Positions 44,139 through 55,096 of a DNA stretch of 64,000 nt are shown in pieces (position 1 is the stretch's first letter; each line of letters opens with the position of its first letter). Below the pieces are notes generated by a model. It was not told the origin of the DNA. It saw nothing but the letters and a program-made list of their open reading frames with translations, and did no database searches. The DNA lies in NCBI RefSeq assembly GCF_900605015.1, contig NZ_LR027574.1, positions 512,479-576,478 of the forward strand, in the 5' to 3' direction. The stretch comes from Olsenella sp. Marseille-P4559 (lineage in GTDB: Bacteria > Actinomycetota > Coriobacteriia > Coriobacteriales > Atopobiaceae). A program made the position numbers and the translations under genes.

Positions 44139-44789
44139 TTAAGCGCCACTGCCAGCCCTGGCGGCGGCGAGCTTGTTGTATGTATCGATGGTACCCGGCC
44201 AGAGGTACCGTGAGCCTTTGAGCACGTAGATAATGCCGCCAACAAAAGAATCCCAGAAGAGGTCCGGAAGAGCCACCTTGCCCACAAGTGCGCGCGTCTC
44301 CTCGATTCCAGGGCTCTTTTGTCTTAGGGGCTCAATGCCATCCGCCACAAAGAGCACCATGTCGAGCGGGCTCATCTCCGGAGCGGCGGTCGTGTGGACC
44401 TCGATGGCATGCCAGACCTCGGAAGGGACTTCGGGGTAGCGCACGGGCAGGTCCCGGGCCGCAACAATGCCGTGGAGCAGGGGCACAACCAGGACAGGGT
44501 CGACGCCCATGTCGACGCCGAGCTCGCGGGCACGAGCAAGGACCTGCTCGGACGTAAGGGCCTTATCCCAGTCATGGAGAGTCCCTGCCAGCCTGGCCTC
44601 GAACGGATCGGCCCCATAGGCCAAAGCCAGCCCCTCGGCACATGACGCAACCGAGAGCGAGTGCGCAAGGCGATGCTTCTTGCGTTCGAGCTGGATTGCA
44701 AGATCGGCCTCCAGACGAGCGATGAGAGACCGCTGGGCCTCGCTGTAGTCAGGCTCACGATGGTGTACGACCTCTTCGTACCCCGTCAC
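44139..44789 (-). CDS. yqeK: YqeK-type HD-domain hydrolase (putative symmetrical Ap4A hydrolase)
   Basis: A 216-residue HD protein. Metal motif: HRLAHSLSVASCAEGLA (His), LAGTLHDWDKALT (His-Asp), LHGIVAARDL, HTTAAPEMSPLDMVLFVADGIEP (His, Asp). Characterised YqeK proteins hydrolyse diadenosine tetraphosphate. About 30 residues precede the domain. Start at 44789 overlaps nadD by ATGA; the nadD-yqeK-rsfS order is standard. Confidence 0.92.
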   Translation of the reverse strand: MTGYEEVVHHREPDYSEAQRSLIARLEADLAIQLERKKHRLAHSLSVASCAEGLALAYGADPFEARLAGTLHDWDKALTSEQVLARARELGVDMGVDPVLVVPLLHGIVAARDLPVRYPEVPSEVWHAIEVHTTAAPEMSPLDMVLFVADGIEPLRQKSPGIEETRALVGKVALPDLFWDSFVGGIIYVLKGSRYLWPGTIDTYNKLAAARAGSGA

Positions 44790-45493
44790 GCAACCACCTC
44801 CGAGGTGTGGCCGTAGCGGTTGGTTGCGGTCCCATAGAGGCCGCGTTTGTGGAGGTATCCCGTCACGGGATCTGGCGTGAGGTAGCGAAGGCTCTGACCC
44901 GCCCTGACGCGGTCGCGCAGGTGGCTTGAGGAGATGGCCAGGGCGGGAACGGAGAGGTACGTCACGTCAAAGCTCAGGCCCGAGGCGTCGATGGCATCCC
45001 AGGCACGGTCGAGGTCATAGCCCGGCCGCGTCGCCGCAACCAGATGCGCGAGGCGGGCGATGTCGGCAGTGTCACGCCACCTGACTATCTCGGTGATGGC
45101 ATCCGCTCCGGTGATGAAGTAGAACTCGACGTTTTCCGGGTAAAACTCGCGAAGGAGACGCAGGGTGTCCGCCGTGTAGGTGACGCCCTCACGATCGATC
45201 TCGAAGCGCGAGGCAACGAAGTGCGGATTGTCGGCCGTTGCAAGAAGCGTCATGGCATAGCGGTCCTCGCCCGAGCTCACGCTGCGGTCCTGCTTGAAGG
45301 CAGGCTTTCCCGCAGGCATGAAGACCACCAGGTCAAGCGCAAGATCGTCGAAGGCCTGCTCGGCCGCCACAAGGTGCCCGTTGTGGATGGGGTCAAAGGT
45401 GCCGCCCATGATACCCAGGCGATAGATGCGGCCATCGTCTGTTCCGAGCACCGGAAGGTCGCGCTCCCTCAGGGTTCCCACGTCGACGCTCAT
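44786..45493 (-). CDS. nadD: Nicotinate-nucleotide adenylyltransferase
   Basis: A 235-residue NadD converting nicotinate mononucleotide to deamido-NAD. The nucleotidyltransferase signature is RLGIMGGTFDPIHNGHLVAAEQA, with VVFMPAGKPAFKQ, YFITGADAITEIVRW and the ISSSHLRDRVRAGQSLRYLTPDPVTGYL tail (ISSTxIR motif variant). About 25 residues precede the core; an internal start is possible. Overlaps proA by 4 bases. Confidence 0.95.
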   Translation of the reverse strand: MSVDVGTLRERDLPVLGTDDGRIYRLGIMGGTFDPIHNGHLVAAEQAFDDLALDLVVFMPAGKPAFKQDRSVSSGEDRYAMTLLATADNPHFVASRFEIDREGVTYTADTLRLLREFYPENVEFYFITGADAITEIVRWRDTADIARLAHLVAATRPGYDLDRAWDAIDASGLSFDVTYLSVPALAISSSHLRDRVRAGQSLRYLTPDPVTGYLHKRGLYGTATNRYGHTSEVVA

Positions 45494-46749
45494 CGTACCT
45501 GACCATCCCCTCGCACGACGTACTTGGTGGTGGTGAGAGCCGAGGCACCCATGGGGCCACGGGCATGCAGCTTCTGGGTGGAGATGCCAATCTCGCCACC
45601 CAGACCAAAGACGCCCCCGTCCGTGAAGCGCGTGGACGCGTTAGCATAGACCACCGCAGCGTCAACGCCTGCGAGAAACGCCTCGCAGGCATCGTAGGAG
45701 TCGCTCACAATGGCCTCGGAGTGGCCGGTGCCGTAGCGGTTGATGTGGGCGATGGCCTCGGCCACGTCCTGGACGCACTTGACGCTCATCTTGAGGTCGA
45801 GGTACTCCCTACCCCAGTCGTCCTCGGCCGCCTTGCCCATGGGAACCTCGCAGCCAGCGGCGATCTTGCACGCAAGAGCATCGCCCACAAGCTCCACGCC
45901 ACGCTCGTCAAGCGCCACAAGGACAGGCGGCAGCAGCCTCTCGGCGGCGCAGGCATCGACGAGAAGCGACTCGGCAGCGTTGCAGACGCCAGGCCTTGAG
46001 CACTTGGCGTTGACAACAATGCCTACGGCCTTCTCAGCGTTGGCTTCGCCGTGAAGGTAGATGTGGCAGTTGCCGATGCCCGTCTCGATTACGGGAACCG
46101 TGGCGTTCTCCACGCAGTAGCGGATGAGTGAGGCGCCACCGCGCGGGATGAGGACGTCTACGAGTCCCGTGGCGTGGACAAGCTCCGAGGTCTGGGTGTG
46201 CTCGGCATCATCTTCGACGTACTGGATGGCGTCGGCAGGAAGCCCCGCATCTACAAGGGCGTCACGACAGCAGGCAGCAAGTGCCATGCAGGACTCGCGA
46301 GCTGCAGCGCCGCCCTTAAGGACGCAGGCGTTGCCCGTGCGAACGCATAGCCCAAAGGCATCGGCCGTGACGTTGGGCCTTGCCTCGTAGATCATGGCGA
46401 CCACGCCCATGGGAACCGATATGCGCTCAACACGCACACCCGAGTCGAGCGTGCGCCCCCAGCTCACACGACCCAGGGGGTCCTCCTGACGCGACATCTC
46501 CTCGAGGGAAGACGAGATGGCCTCAAGTCGGTCGGCGTCCAGCAGGAGCCTGTCAAGCAGGGGGGCAGGCATGCCTGCCTTGCGGGAGCGCTCCATATCC
46601 CTGGCGTTGGCCGAGGCGATAGCATCGTTTCGTTCGCGGATGAGCCGCGCCGCAGCACGAATGGCAGCGGACCTCTTGGCGGCGGAGGCTTGCCCAAGCG
46701 TGTGCGAGGCCTCTCTTGCGAGCTCCGCCTTTGTTCGAGCCTCTGACAT
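45490..46749 (-). CDS. proA: Glutamate-5-semialdehyde dehydrogenase (gamma-glutamyl phosphate reductase)
   Basis: A 419-residue ProA, second step of proline synthesis from glutamate. Seen: RISVPMGVVAMIYEARPNVTADAFGLCVRTGNACVLKGG, the catalytic Cys in NAKCSRPGVCNAAESLLVD, and a C-terminal GRGPMGASALTTTKYVVRGDGQ-like end. It lies 76 bases downstream of proB, same strand; the gap shows no clear promoter. Confidence 0.96.
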   Translation of the reverse strand: MSEARTKAELAREASHTLGQASAAKRSAAIRAAARLIRERNDAIASANARDMERSRKAGMPAPLLDRLLLDADRLEAISSSLEEMSRQEDPLGRVSWGRTLDSGVRVERISVPMGVVAMIYEARPNVTADAFGLCVRTGNACVLKGGAAARESCMALAACCRDALVDAGLPADAIQYVEDDAEHTQTSELVHATGLVDVLIPRGGASLIRYCVENATVPVIETGIGNCHIYLHGEANAEKAVGIVVNAKCSRPGVCNAAESLLVDACAAERLLPPVLVALDERGVELVGDALACKIAAGCEVPMGKAAEDDWGREYLDLKMSVKCVQDVAEAIAHINRYGTGHSEAIVSDSYDACEAFLAGVDAAVVYANASTRFTDGGVFGLGGEIGISTQKLHARGPMGASALTTTKYVVRGDGQVR

Positions 46750-46825
46750 TGGGTAGCTCCCTTCCGAGCCATGGCAGTTATCGATATCGTACCAGCACGG
46801 GGCCGGTCATCGCATGCGGCAAATG

Positions 46826-47943
46826 CTAGAAGACGAGCAGCTCGTCGCGATGCACTGCGGGCTGCGCGGCCTCCGGACCCAGGAAGCGGGCAATGACATC
46901 GAGCTTGAGGCCCCTCACGCGCGACATGTCCTCGGAGGAGTAACGCACGGCACCCCGGCCGAGGAGCGTTCCCGAGAGGTCGCACACGTCCACCACGTCG
47001 CCCGCGACATACGCACCACGGGTCTCGAAGACGCCAACGGGAAGGACGGAGGCGCCTCGCTCTGTAACAGCCCGAGCCGCCCCGTCGTCAAGAACGAGGG
47101 TGCCGCGCACGACCTCGGCAAGGCCTATCCAAAGCTTGCGCCCGAGTTCGTGCGACGCCTCCTTGGTGCCAGCCTCAAAACGCGTACCCACCCCCGTGCC
47201 GTGAACGGCGTCGAGAAGGGCCCTGTCGTTTCTCCCGCGGCAGATGACCATGGGGATGCCGGCTGCGAGCATGGCACGACCAGCACGCACCTTGGAGGCC
47301 ATGCCACCCGTGCCATAGCTGGTGCCCGCGCCTCCGGCCATTGACGAGACGCGCCCGTCTACCTCGCACACGCGCTCGACGAGCTTGGCCGTGGAGTCTG
47401 TCTGCGGGTTTGCGGTATAAAGGCCGCCGACGTCCGACAGGACCACATAGAGGTCAGCCGAGACAAGGCCGGCCACGATGGCACCGAGCATGTCGTTGTC
47501 ACCAAAGGCGAACTCGGCAACGGAGACGGTATCGTTCTCGTTGACCACGGGCATGGCGCCAAGCTCGACGAGGCGCATGAGGGTGTTGCGCGCGTTGAGG
47601 TAGGCTTCTCGGTCGACAACGTCACGCCTCGTGAGAAGAACCTGGCCGCAGGGGATGCCGCGCTCGGCGAGAACGTCTGCGTAGGCCTCGGTGAGCTTTG
47701 CCTGCCCAGCAGCTGCGCACGCCTGCAGCGTCACGGTGTCTGTGGGCCTCTCGGCCAGGCCGAGCTCCTCTCGTCCTGCCGCTGCGGCGCCTGAGGAGAC
47801 AAGGACGACCTGCGTCCCCTCGCGGGCAAGCTCGACCACCTGGTCGCAGAGTGAGCGGATGAAGCCGCGGTCGAGAGCACCCGTCTCATCCACAAGGGTG
47901 GACGAGCCGACCTTAGCGACTACGAGCGAGGGGGCCTGCGACA

Positions 47944-47944
<1 letters not shown>
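46826..47944 (-). CDS. proB: Glutamate 5-kinase
   Basis: A 372-residue ProB, first step of proline synthesis and the usual proline-inhibited enzyme. The amino-acid-kinase domain has VVAKVGSSTLVDETG, VLVSSGAAAAGREELGL, VVNENDTVSVAEFAFGDND and GTGGMASKVRAGRAMLAAGI. A C-terminal PUA domain (about 280-370) follows (VRGTLVLDDGAARAVTERGASVLPVGV). Its start overlaps the obg stop by one base (TGATG). Confidence 0.96.
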
Positions 47945-49446
<1,502 letters not shown>

Positions 49447-49461
49447 CTATAGTATGCGCCG

Positions 49462-49710
49462 CTATTCGGTGACGACGTTGACGACGTGCTTCCTGCCCTT
49501 CTTGAACTGCACGACGCCATCGGCGAGAGCGAAGAGGGTGTCATCCTTGCCACGGCCAACGTTGTTGCCGGGGGTGATGTGGGTGCCGCGCTGCCGAACG
49601 ATAATCTGACCGGTCTTGATGGCCTGACCGCCGTAGATCTTCACGCCAAGGCGCTGCGCGTGGGAGTCACGGCCGTTGCGGGACGAGCCGAGGCCTTTCT
49701 TGTGTGCCAT
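49462..49710 (-). CDS. rpmA: 50S ribosomal protein L27
   Basis: An 82-residue bL27: [56 protein letters not shown]. It starts directly with AHKKG, without the cleavable N-terminal extension found in Staphylococcus and relatives. The gap to rplU is 41 bases. Confidence 0.97.
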   Translation of the reverse strand: MAHKKGLGSSRNGRDSHAQRLGVKIYGGQAIKTGQIIVRQRGTHITPGNNVGRGKDDTLFALADGVVQFKKGRKHVVNVVTE

Positions 49711-49751
49711 AAGTGCTACCTGCCTAACTGAAGTGGACGGAGTGGTTGAGG

Positions 49752-50063
49752 CTACGCGGTTGGGAGTTCGGAGATCCTCAGCTTGGTGAGGTTCTGACGG
49801 TGACCCTTGGTGCGGTGGTAGCGCTTGCGCTTCTTGAACTTGAAGACGAGGAGCTTCTCGCCCTTGTGCTGGTCGACGACCTCGGCGGTGACCTTCTTGT
49901 CCTCGAGGGCGGCAGGGTCAGCGATGGTCTTCTCGCCGTCGTTCAGAAGGAGAACGTCGAGCTGGACCGAATCGCCAGGCTGCGCGTCGAGCTTCTCGAC
50001 GTCGAGGACGTCGCCCTTGGCGACCTTATACTGCTTGCCACCAGTTGCTACGATTGCGTACAT
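49752..50063 (-). CDS. rplU: 50S ribosomal protein L21
   Basis: A 103-residue bL21: [81 protein letters not shown]. First gene of the rplU-rpmA unit, with a strong promoter upstream. Confidence 0.97.
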   Translation of the reverse strand: MYAIVATGGKQYKVAKGDVLDVEKLDAQPGDSVQLDVLLLNDGEKTIADPAALEDKKVTAEVVDQHKGEKLLVFKFKKRKRYHRTKGHRQNLTKLRISELPTA

Positions 50064-50105
50064 GTGTGTAACCCTTCATTGCTGGCGTGAGTGCAACAGT
50101 AAGCT

Positions 50106-50134
50106 ATCTTACTAGCCGCGCGGGAAACCGTCAA
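50106..50134 (-). promoter_or_regulatory. Promoter of rplU-rpmA
   Basis: TTGACG (50129-50134), 17-base spacer, TAAGAT (50106-50111) on the minus strand; predicted leader about 35 nt. One of the best promoter matches here. Confidence 0.8.
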
Positions 50135-50251
50135 CGAAAGATTGCCTTGACCTGCGGTGCCGCAAGGGAAACCGAATCGGGAACCATGGCCTGGCGCTTT
50201 TCCGCACAACCTTAGCAAGTCTAGCCTGCTTGCTGCCCTTGGCAAAAGCCG

Positions 50252-50959
50252 CTACATTGGCTCCACAAGACTCCCATCTTCGGCCTCGTGCCACTGCCCA
50301 AGCCTGCAAACCGAGATGGCGGGCATGGAGAACCCAGCCTCCCGTGCTGCCTCGGAGATGAGAATGGCAGGCCTAAGCGACCCCTCCTCAGTGGAGCGAC
50401 AATCCAAGAGAAAGCCGTTCGAGCTTGGACGGGCCTCGACCGAGACGAGCGTGCGCGTGAGGTCCACGCGCTTCTCCTTCTCGCCGCGCAGATAGGTGAA
50501 GCTCCCCCTTGCTCGCACGGCACCGATGCCCCATGCCAGCGCATCGGTGCTTGTCTCGTCAATCACAGTGACGCTCCACAGAGATCGCGTGAGCCACACC
50601 TCAAGGGCAGGCAGCCCATAGGGAACGTACGCCGAGGCAATGGGCGCCAAAAGACTGGGGCTCGATGCGGCAAGCTCCTCCAATACCTCCTCGGGATCGA
50701 GCCCCTCAGTGAGGAAGAGGTCGAAATACTCCCCCATCGAGGCCGCACCCACGGGGAGCGCCTGCGAGAACTGCAGGCGCATGCGACGCGCAAAGCCATT
50801 CCCCACCGCAAAGGGCAGCTGCGAGCGCCTAACGCTCCTGTTGATGGTGTTGATGACCTCGAGGTGGCCGAGATGTGCCAGGCGACCGTCCTTGCGATAC
50901 CTCACGCGGAGGCGGTGCTGGTTGAGCCTGCTGTTGGTGATGGCGGCGGTGTTGATCAT
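50252..50959 (-). CDS. TIGR03936 / DUF2344 family protein (radical SAM partner)
   Basis: A 235-residue protein of the DUF2344 family: RLRVRYRKDGRLAHLGHLEVINTINRSVRRSQLPF, then FARRMRLQFSQALPVGAASMGEYFDLFLTE, matching the family opening (KxGxxxxxSHLdlxrxxxRaxRRaxLp) and PLPxGxxSxxE motif. It is nearly always encoded beside, or fused to, the TIGR03960 radical SAM protein, as here with an ATGA overlap. Function is not established. ATG 50959 is the coupled start; the longer upstream frame is a shadow. Confidence 0.85.
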   Translation of the reverse strand: MINTAAITNSRLNQHRLRVRYRKDGRLAHLGHLEVINTINRSVRRSQLPFAVGNGFARRMRLQFSQALPVGAASMGEYFDLFLTEGLDPEEVLEELAASSPSLLAPIASAYVPYGLPALEVWLTRSLWSVTVIDETSTDALAWGIGAVRARGSFTYLRGEKEKRVDLTRTLVSVEARPSSNGFLLDCRSTEEGSLRPAILISEAAREAGFSMPAISVCRLGQWHEAEDGSLVEPM

Positions 50960-52833
50960 GCGCGCTTGCCCCACACGACGTTGCCGACGCCAAGCGTTGG
51001 GCACACGCCACAGCCGACGCAGGATTCGCGGGTGCAGTCCGGCGTGGTAACGCCCTGGGCGGCGCGGCGCCACTCGCGCTGCAGGAAGCCCTTCGAGACG
51101 CCGGGAGAGGTGTGGTCCCATGGGAGCCGCGCGTCGAGAGGAAATCCCTCCGAGGCAATGGAAGGCAGGTCGTAGCCCAGATCGGCCGCGGCGGCCTCCC
51201 AGTTCTCGTAGTGGAATTCGCTCGTCCACGCATCAAAGCGGCAGCCGTGGCGCCAGGCGGCCATCACAAGGTCGAAGCCGGCGCGCCCCATCTTCGAGAG
51301 AGCCCCCTCGACAAGTGAGGTTCTAGGGTCGTGGTAGGAGATCTTCGCGTCGTGGTCGGTGTTTGCCCCCAGAAGAAGCCGTGCGCGACGCTCCACCTCG
51401 GCCACTTCGAGCTGCCCCGCCCACTGGAAGGGCGTGTAGGCCTTGGGCACAAATACCGCGACAGACGCCGACACCTGCACCTTGCTCTTCTTGCCGCGCC
51501 CTACAACCCGATGCCCAATCTCGAGCACGCGGTGCACGGCGGCGGGAATGGCGAGGATGTCTTCGTCCGTCTCGGTGGGGAGACCCATCATGAAGTAGAG
51601 CTTGACGCGACGCCAGCCGTTCTCGAAGGCGTTGGTCGCAGCTCGCTCGAGGTCCCCCTCGGTCACGTTCTTGTTGATCACGTCGCGGAGGCGCTGCGTG
51701 CCCGCCTCGGGCGCGAACGTGAGGCCACCTCGCCTGGAGCCGGAGACCGCGTTTGCCATCTCCACCCCAAAGGAGTCCAGACGCTGCGAGGGGATGGAGA
51801 CCCTAATGCCCCGGCCCGAGAGCTGCCGGTCAAGCTCGTGCAGCATGGGGGCGCACTGGGAGTGGTCTGTGGTCGAGAGCGACGTGAGCGAGAGCTCGTC
51901 ATAGCCCGTCTCGGCAAGGCCGTGCCTGCCTGCTTCCACAACTTGCTCCATGGGCCTCTCGCGCACGGGACGATAGGTCATGCCTGCCTGGCAGAAACGG
52001 CACCCGCGGGCACACCCGCGCAGCACCTCGATGGCAAGACGGTCCTGAACGATGCCCATATAGGGAACGATGCGCTCGGCGCAGGCCGGCATAGACGAAA
52101 GGTCCGCCACGCAGCGCTTGACGACAACCGCAGGTGCGTCGGTACCAGGCTTGGGAACCGCATAGCCCCACCTGGTTGACGTCTCGTCAATAACTATGTC
52201 GTATAGGGCGGGGACGTAGACGCCCTGGATCTGCGAGAGCGCCAGGAGGATGCCTTCGCGAGAAGACCCGGCGGCACGACCGTCTCGCACGCATGCGGCC
52301 ATCTCGACGATGGCATCCTCGCCGTCTCCGAGAAGGATGGCATCGAACATGGGGGCGAGGGGTTCCGCATTCCACACGGAGGGCCCGCCTGCGATGACGA
52401 TTGCGTCATCCTCGGTGCGCTCGTCTGCGCGAACCGGAATGCCTGCAAGGTCAAGCGTCTCGACGATGTTTGTGACAACCAGCTCGTGGGCCAGCGTAAA
52501 GCCCACAAGGTCGAAGGAGGCCACCGGCGCCGCAGACTCAAGCGCCAGCAGCGGTACGCGTCGCTCGCGCATAAGGTCTGCCATGTCATGCCACGGGAGG
52601 TAGCACCTCTCGCAGGAGATGCCCTCCGCCGCATTGAGGGCATCGTAGAGGATGGCGATGCCGAGGTTTGGCTGGCCAACCTCATAGGCGTCAGGGTAGA
52701 TAAGGCAGGCGTGGAAGGGACCGGGTTGGTCCTCGATGGCACCCCACTCGTGATCTAAGTAGCGCGAGGGCTTCTCGACCAGGGGCAGCAGGGGCTCAAT
52801 GAGTCTGAAGAGGTCCTCTCGGGCTTGGCGCAA
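50956..52833 (-). CDS. TIGR03960 family B12-binding-type radical SAM protein
   Basis: A 625-residue protein. An N-terminal Rossmann-like domain resembling a B12-binding fold (ACLIYPDAYEVGQPNLGIAILYDAL, VGFTLAHELVVTNIVETL, IVIAGGPSVWNAEPLAP) precedes a radical SAM barrel with the 4Fe-4S motif CARGCRFCQAG. The C-terminal end has a second Cys cluster (CTRESCVGCGVC) that could hold another cluster. The start is TTG 52833, two bases after the preceding stop, behind AGGGGTGAG. The reaction is unknown; links to rplU/rpmA and DUF2344 suggest RNA or ribosome modification (inference). Confidence 0.88.
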   Translation of the reverse strand: MRQAREDLFRLIEPLLPLVEKPSRYLDHEWGAIEDQPGPFHACLIYPDAYEVGQPNLGIAILYDALNAAEGISCERCYLPWHDMADLMRERRVPLLALESAAPVASFDLVGFTLAHELVVTNIVETLDLAGIPVRADERTEDDAIVIAGGPSVWNAEPLAPMFDAILLGDGEDAIVEMAACVRDGRAAGSSREGILLALSQIQGVYVPALYDIVIDETSTRWGYAVPKPGTDAPAVVVKRCVADLSSMPACAERIVPYMGIVQDRLAIEVLRGCARGCRFCQAGMTYRPVRERPMEQVVEAGRHGLAETGYDELSLTSLSTTDHSQCAPMLHELDRQLSGRGIRVSIPSQRLDSFGVEMANAVSGSRRGGLTFAPEAGTQRLRDVINKNVTEGDLERAATNAFENGWRRVKLYFMMGLPTETDEDILAIPAAVHRVLEIGHRVVGRGKKSKVQVSASVAVFVPKAYTPFQWAGQLEVAEVERRARLLLGANTDHDAKISYHDPRTSLVEGALSKMGRAGFDLVMAAWRHGCRFDAWTSEFHYENWEAAAADLGYDLPSIASEGFPLDARLPWDHTSPGVSKGFLQREWRRAAQGVTTPDCTRESCVGCGVCPTLGVGNVVWGKRA

Positions 52834-52835
52834 GG

Positions 52836-53843
52836 CTACTCACCCCTGGCTACGGAGCCGTCGGGACAAATGATGACGTAGGTGGGTGCGGAGGAACAAG
52901 AAGCACGCCTTGGTTGCGCTGCGCCCCCCTCGGCCTTGCCCGGCTCCCCCACCTTCTTGGGCAACTCAAGGTGGCGCGCCGGCACCTGGCGTGATATTTC
53001 CTCACCGTGTGGGCGAACCGAGCCATCCTCGAAGTCAAAGCGAACTTGCAGAACACGTCCGGTAACCATGGTGCCGGCATAGCCCATGGCCCCCTTGAAG
53101 GCCCAGCCGAGTCCCGGAACAAGGTTCGAGGCAGCGCGGGCGAGCGCACGGTAGCCAAAGCCGGCGCCCACAACCCCCACCAGCTCAAGCGCACGGGAGA
53201 GGTCAAGGCCACGCCCATAGGCAACGGCAACGTCGAGGGCAAGCTTTGCCTGGTTGGCGGTCATGACGACCATGTCGGAACCGGGAATAAGCGTCACGGC
53301 ACCCACGGCGGCGTTCTCCATGGCGCAATGCCTCACCAGGTTGTCGACCTCGGCGGGCCGGCAGAAGGGGAAATTGGCGGCAAGGGCCAGGCCCTTGCCC
53401 GTGGCCTTCACGAGCCACGTGCCAAGCCTCGGGACAAGGTCGCGGGCATCGGCGCTCGCGAGCACCTCTACAAAGGGAGCAGTCTCGTCGGGAAGATTGA
53501 GGTCGGGGACTTCAAGCACAGATTCGGCCACAAGGGCAACGGGGACGCCACGCCGTGCGGCATCGCGGGCAAGGGCAGCCTCAGCACCGCCCTGGCTGCC
53601 ACAGACGACAATGACAGCGTCAGGGGCCATACCGTCGGGCGCGGGAGCGTCAACGGGACGGACGTCCACGATGCCGGATGCCCCACGGGCAACAAGCGCC
53701 TCCTTGATGGCGAGGACAAGTCCTCGAGGCGCCGCCGAAGAGATGCGCACCCAGAGGCGCACCACCTGAGAGCCACCTTCCTGGGCTTCCTTGCCCGCTC
53801 CGACGACCTCGAAGACCTTTCCCCATGGAAACTTGCGCGCCAT
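52836..53843 (-). CDS. DUF697-containing protein, function unknown
   Basis: A 335-residue protein. The first 130 residues look like a Rossmann-type alpha/beta domain (VVRLWVRISSAAPRGLVLAIK, DAVIVVCGSQGG, GVPVALVAESVLEVP). Residues about 155-270 match DUF697 (NFPFCRPAEVDNLVRHCAMENAAVGAVTLIPGSDMVVMTANQAKLALDVAVAYG and GAGFGYRALARAASNLVPGLGW), a hydrophobic helical domain seen in YcjF and after some GTPases. No P-loop is present. The C-terminus is basic/Pro-rich. It sits between rodA and the radical SAM gene, with small gaps to both, in the cell-shape operon. Confidence 0.75.
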   Translation of the reverse strand: MARKFPWGKVFEVVGAGKEAQEGGSQVVRLWVRISSAAPRGLVLAIKEALVARGASGIVDVRPVDAPAPDGMAPDAVIVVCGSQGGAEAALARDAARRGVPVALVAESVLEVPDLNLPDETAPFVEVLASADARDLVPRLGTWLVKATGKGLALAANFPFCRPAEVDNLVRHCAMENAAVGAVTLIPGSDMVVMTANQAKLALDVAVAYGRGLDLSRALELVGVVGAGFGYRALARAASNLVPGLGWAFKGAMGYAGTMVTGRVLQVRFDFEDGSVRPHGEEISRQVPARHLELPKKVGEPGKAEGGAAQPRRASCSSAPTYVIICPDGSVARGE

Positions 53844-53867
53844 GTTCCTCCTTATGAGCAGCAGCCG

Positions 53868-55085
53868 CTACGCGGACTTCTGCCGGTGTCTCCACACAGA
53901 CTGTACCATCCCCACGGCCATGAGCTGCGCAATCATCGAGGTGGCACCATAGCTGACAAACGGAAGCGGGATGCCTGTGATGGGCATGATGCCCATGCAC
54001 ATGCCGACCTCCTCGAGCACCTGGAATGTCCACATTGCAGCGCATCCCACGCACACGAGCTTACCGAACATCGACTCGCAGCGCATGGCAAGAAGTACCG
54101 TCGAGAAGATCATCCAGGCAAAGAGGCCGAGCAGCGCGACGCCGCCCACAAAGCCAAACTCCTCGGCAAGTAGCGCAAAGACGAAGTCCGTCTGCGCCTC
54201 GGGGAGGAATCCGTTGCCTGCCTGCGTGGCACCGCCAATGCCCTTGCCGAGAAGCCCGCCGGAGCCCACGGCGATCTTTGCCTGTTGGAGGTTGTAACCG
54301 TTATTGGTCGGGTCGACCGATGGGTCCACAAAGACGATCAGGCGATTGAGCTGATATGTCTTCAGGAGGTGCGGGAACCCATCAAGCATGGACGTAATGA
54401 TGATGACGGCAGACCCCGCGACGATAAGTGCGATGGTCATCAGCACCCAGCTGCGCTTTGCTCCCGAGCAGATGATAATGGCGGCACCAAACACCAGGAC
54501 GACAAGGCCGGTGCCGAGGTCTGGCTGAAGCAGGATCAGCGCGAACGGCACAAGCAGGATGGCACACAGGCGAACGTAGTCGCGGAGTGACTCGATTCTG
54601 CCGTTGTACTGGGCGCCAAGCGCAGCCATGAGGTAGATGACCACAAGCTTCGCAAGCTCGGAAGGCTGGAAGGTGACGCCAATGCCGGGAATCTTGACCC
54701 AGCCCGTGATGCCCTTGGCGGAGTAGCTCAGGCCTGGAATCTTTGGCGCAATCATGAGCGCGCACGCGATAATGAAGAGCGCGCGCGTCATGCCCTGGAG
54801 GTTTCTGTAGTCATGGCGCCACATGAGCACGGCACCCACAAGCCCCATGGCAATGCCCACCAGATGCCGCGGGAAGCTTGCCTCGGCAATGGTGAGCGAG
54901 GCGGACCAAATCACGACCACACCGTAGACAACGAGCAGAAGCGCAGGTATGAGCTGAGAGAGGTACAGACCGTCTAGCGCCTTGCCAATACGACCCGAAC
55001 CCGAGGAGGCAGACCTCGAGGAGCCACGGTTGAGGTGATTGCTCGCCGAGTTGAGAAGTCCCTGCCGTCTTTCCATTTCTGCCAT
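53868..55085 (-). CDS. rodA: RodA (SEDS peptidoglycan glycosyltransferase)
   Basis: A 405-residue SEDS protein with ten membrane helices that polymerises lipid II during elongation. Motifs: LIPALLLVVYGVVVIWSAS, GVTFQPSELAKLVVI, LLQPDLGTGLVVL (the catalytic Asp region), YNLQQAKIAVGSGGLLGKG, LPEAQTDFVFALLAEEFGFVG, and ITGIPLPFVSYGATSMIAQL. About 35 basic/Ser-rich residues precede helix 1. It follows its partner PBP2 by 11 bases. Confidence 0.95.
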   Translation of the reverse strand: MAEMERRQGLLNSASNHLNRGSSRSASSGSGRIGKALDGLYLSQLIPALLLVVYGVVVIWSASLTIAEASFPRHLVGIAMGLVGAVLMWRHDYRNLQGMTRALFIIACALMIAPKIPGLSYSAKGITGWVKIPGIGVTFQPSELAKLVVIYLMAALGAQYNGRIESLRDYVRLCAILLVPFALILLQPDLGTGLVVLVFGAAIIICSGAKRSWVLMTIALIVAGSAVIIITSMLDGFPHLLKTYQLNRLIVFVDPSVDPTNNGYNLQQAKIAVGSGGLLGKGIGGATQAGNGFLPEAQTDFVFALLAEEFGFVGGVALLGLFAWMIFSTVLLAMRCESMFGKLVCVGCAAMWTFQVLEEVGMCMGIMPITGIPLPFVSYGATSMIAQLMAVGMVQSVWRHRQKSA

Positions 55086-55096
55086 AGGTGCACCCC

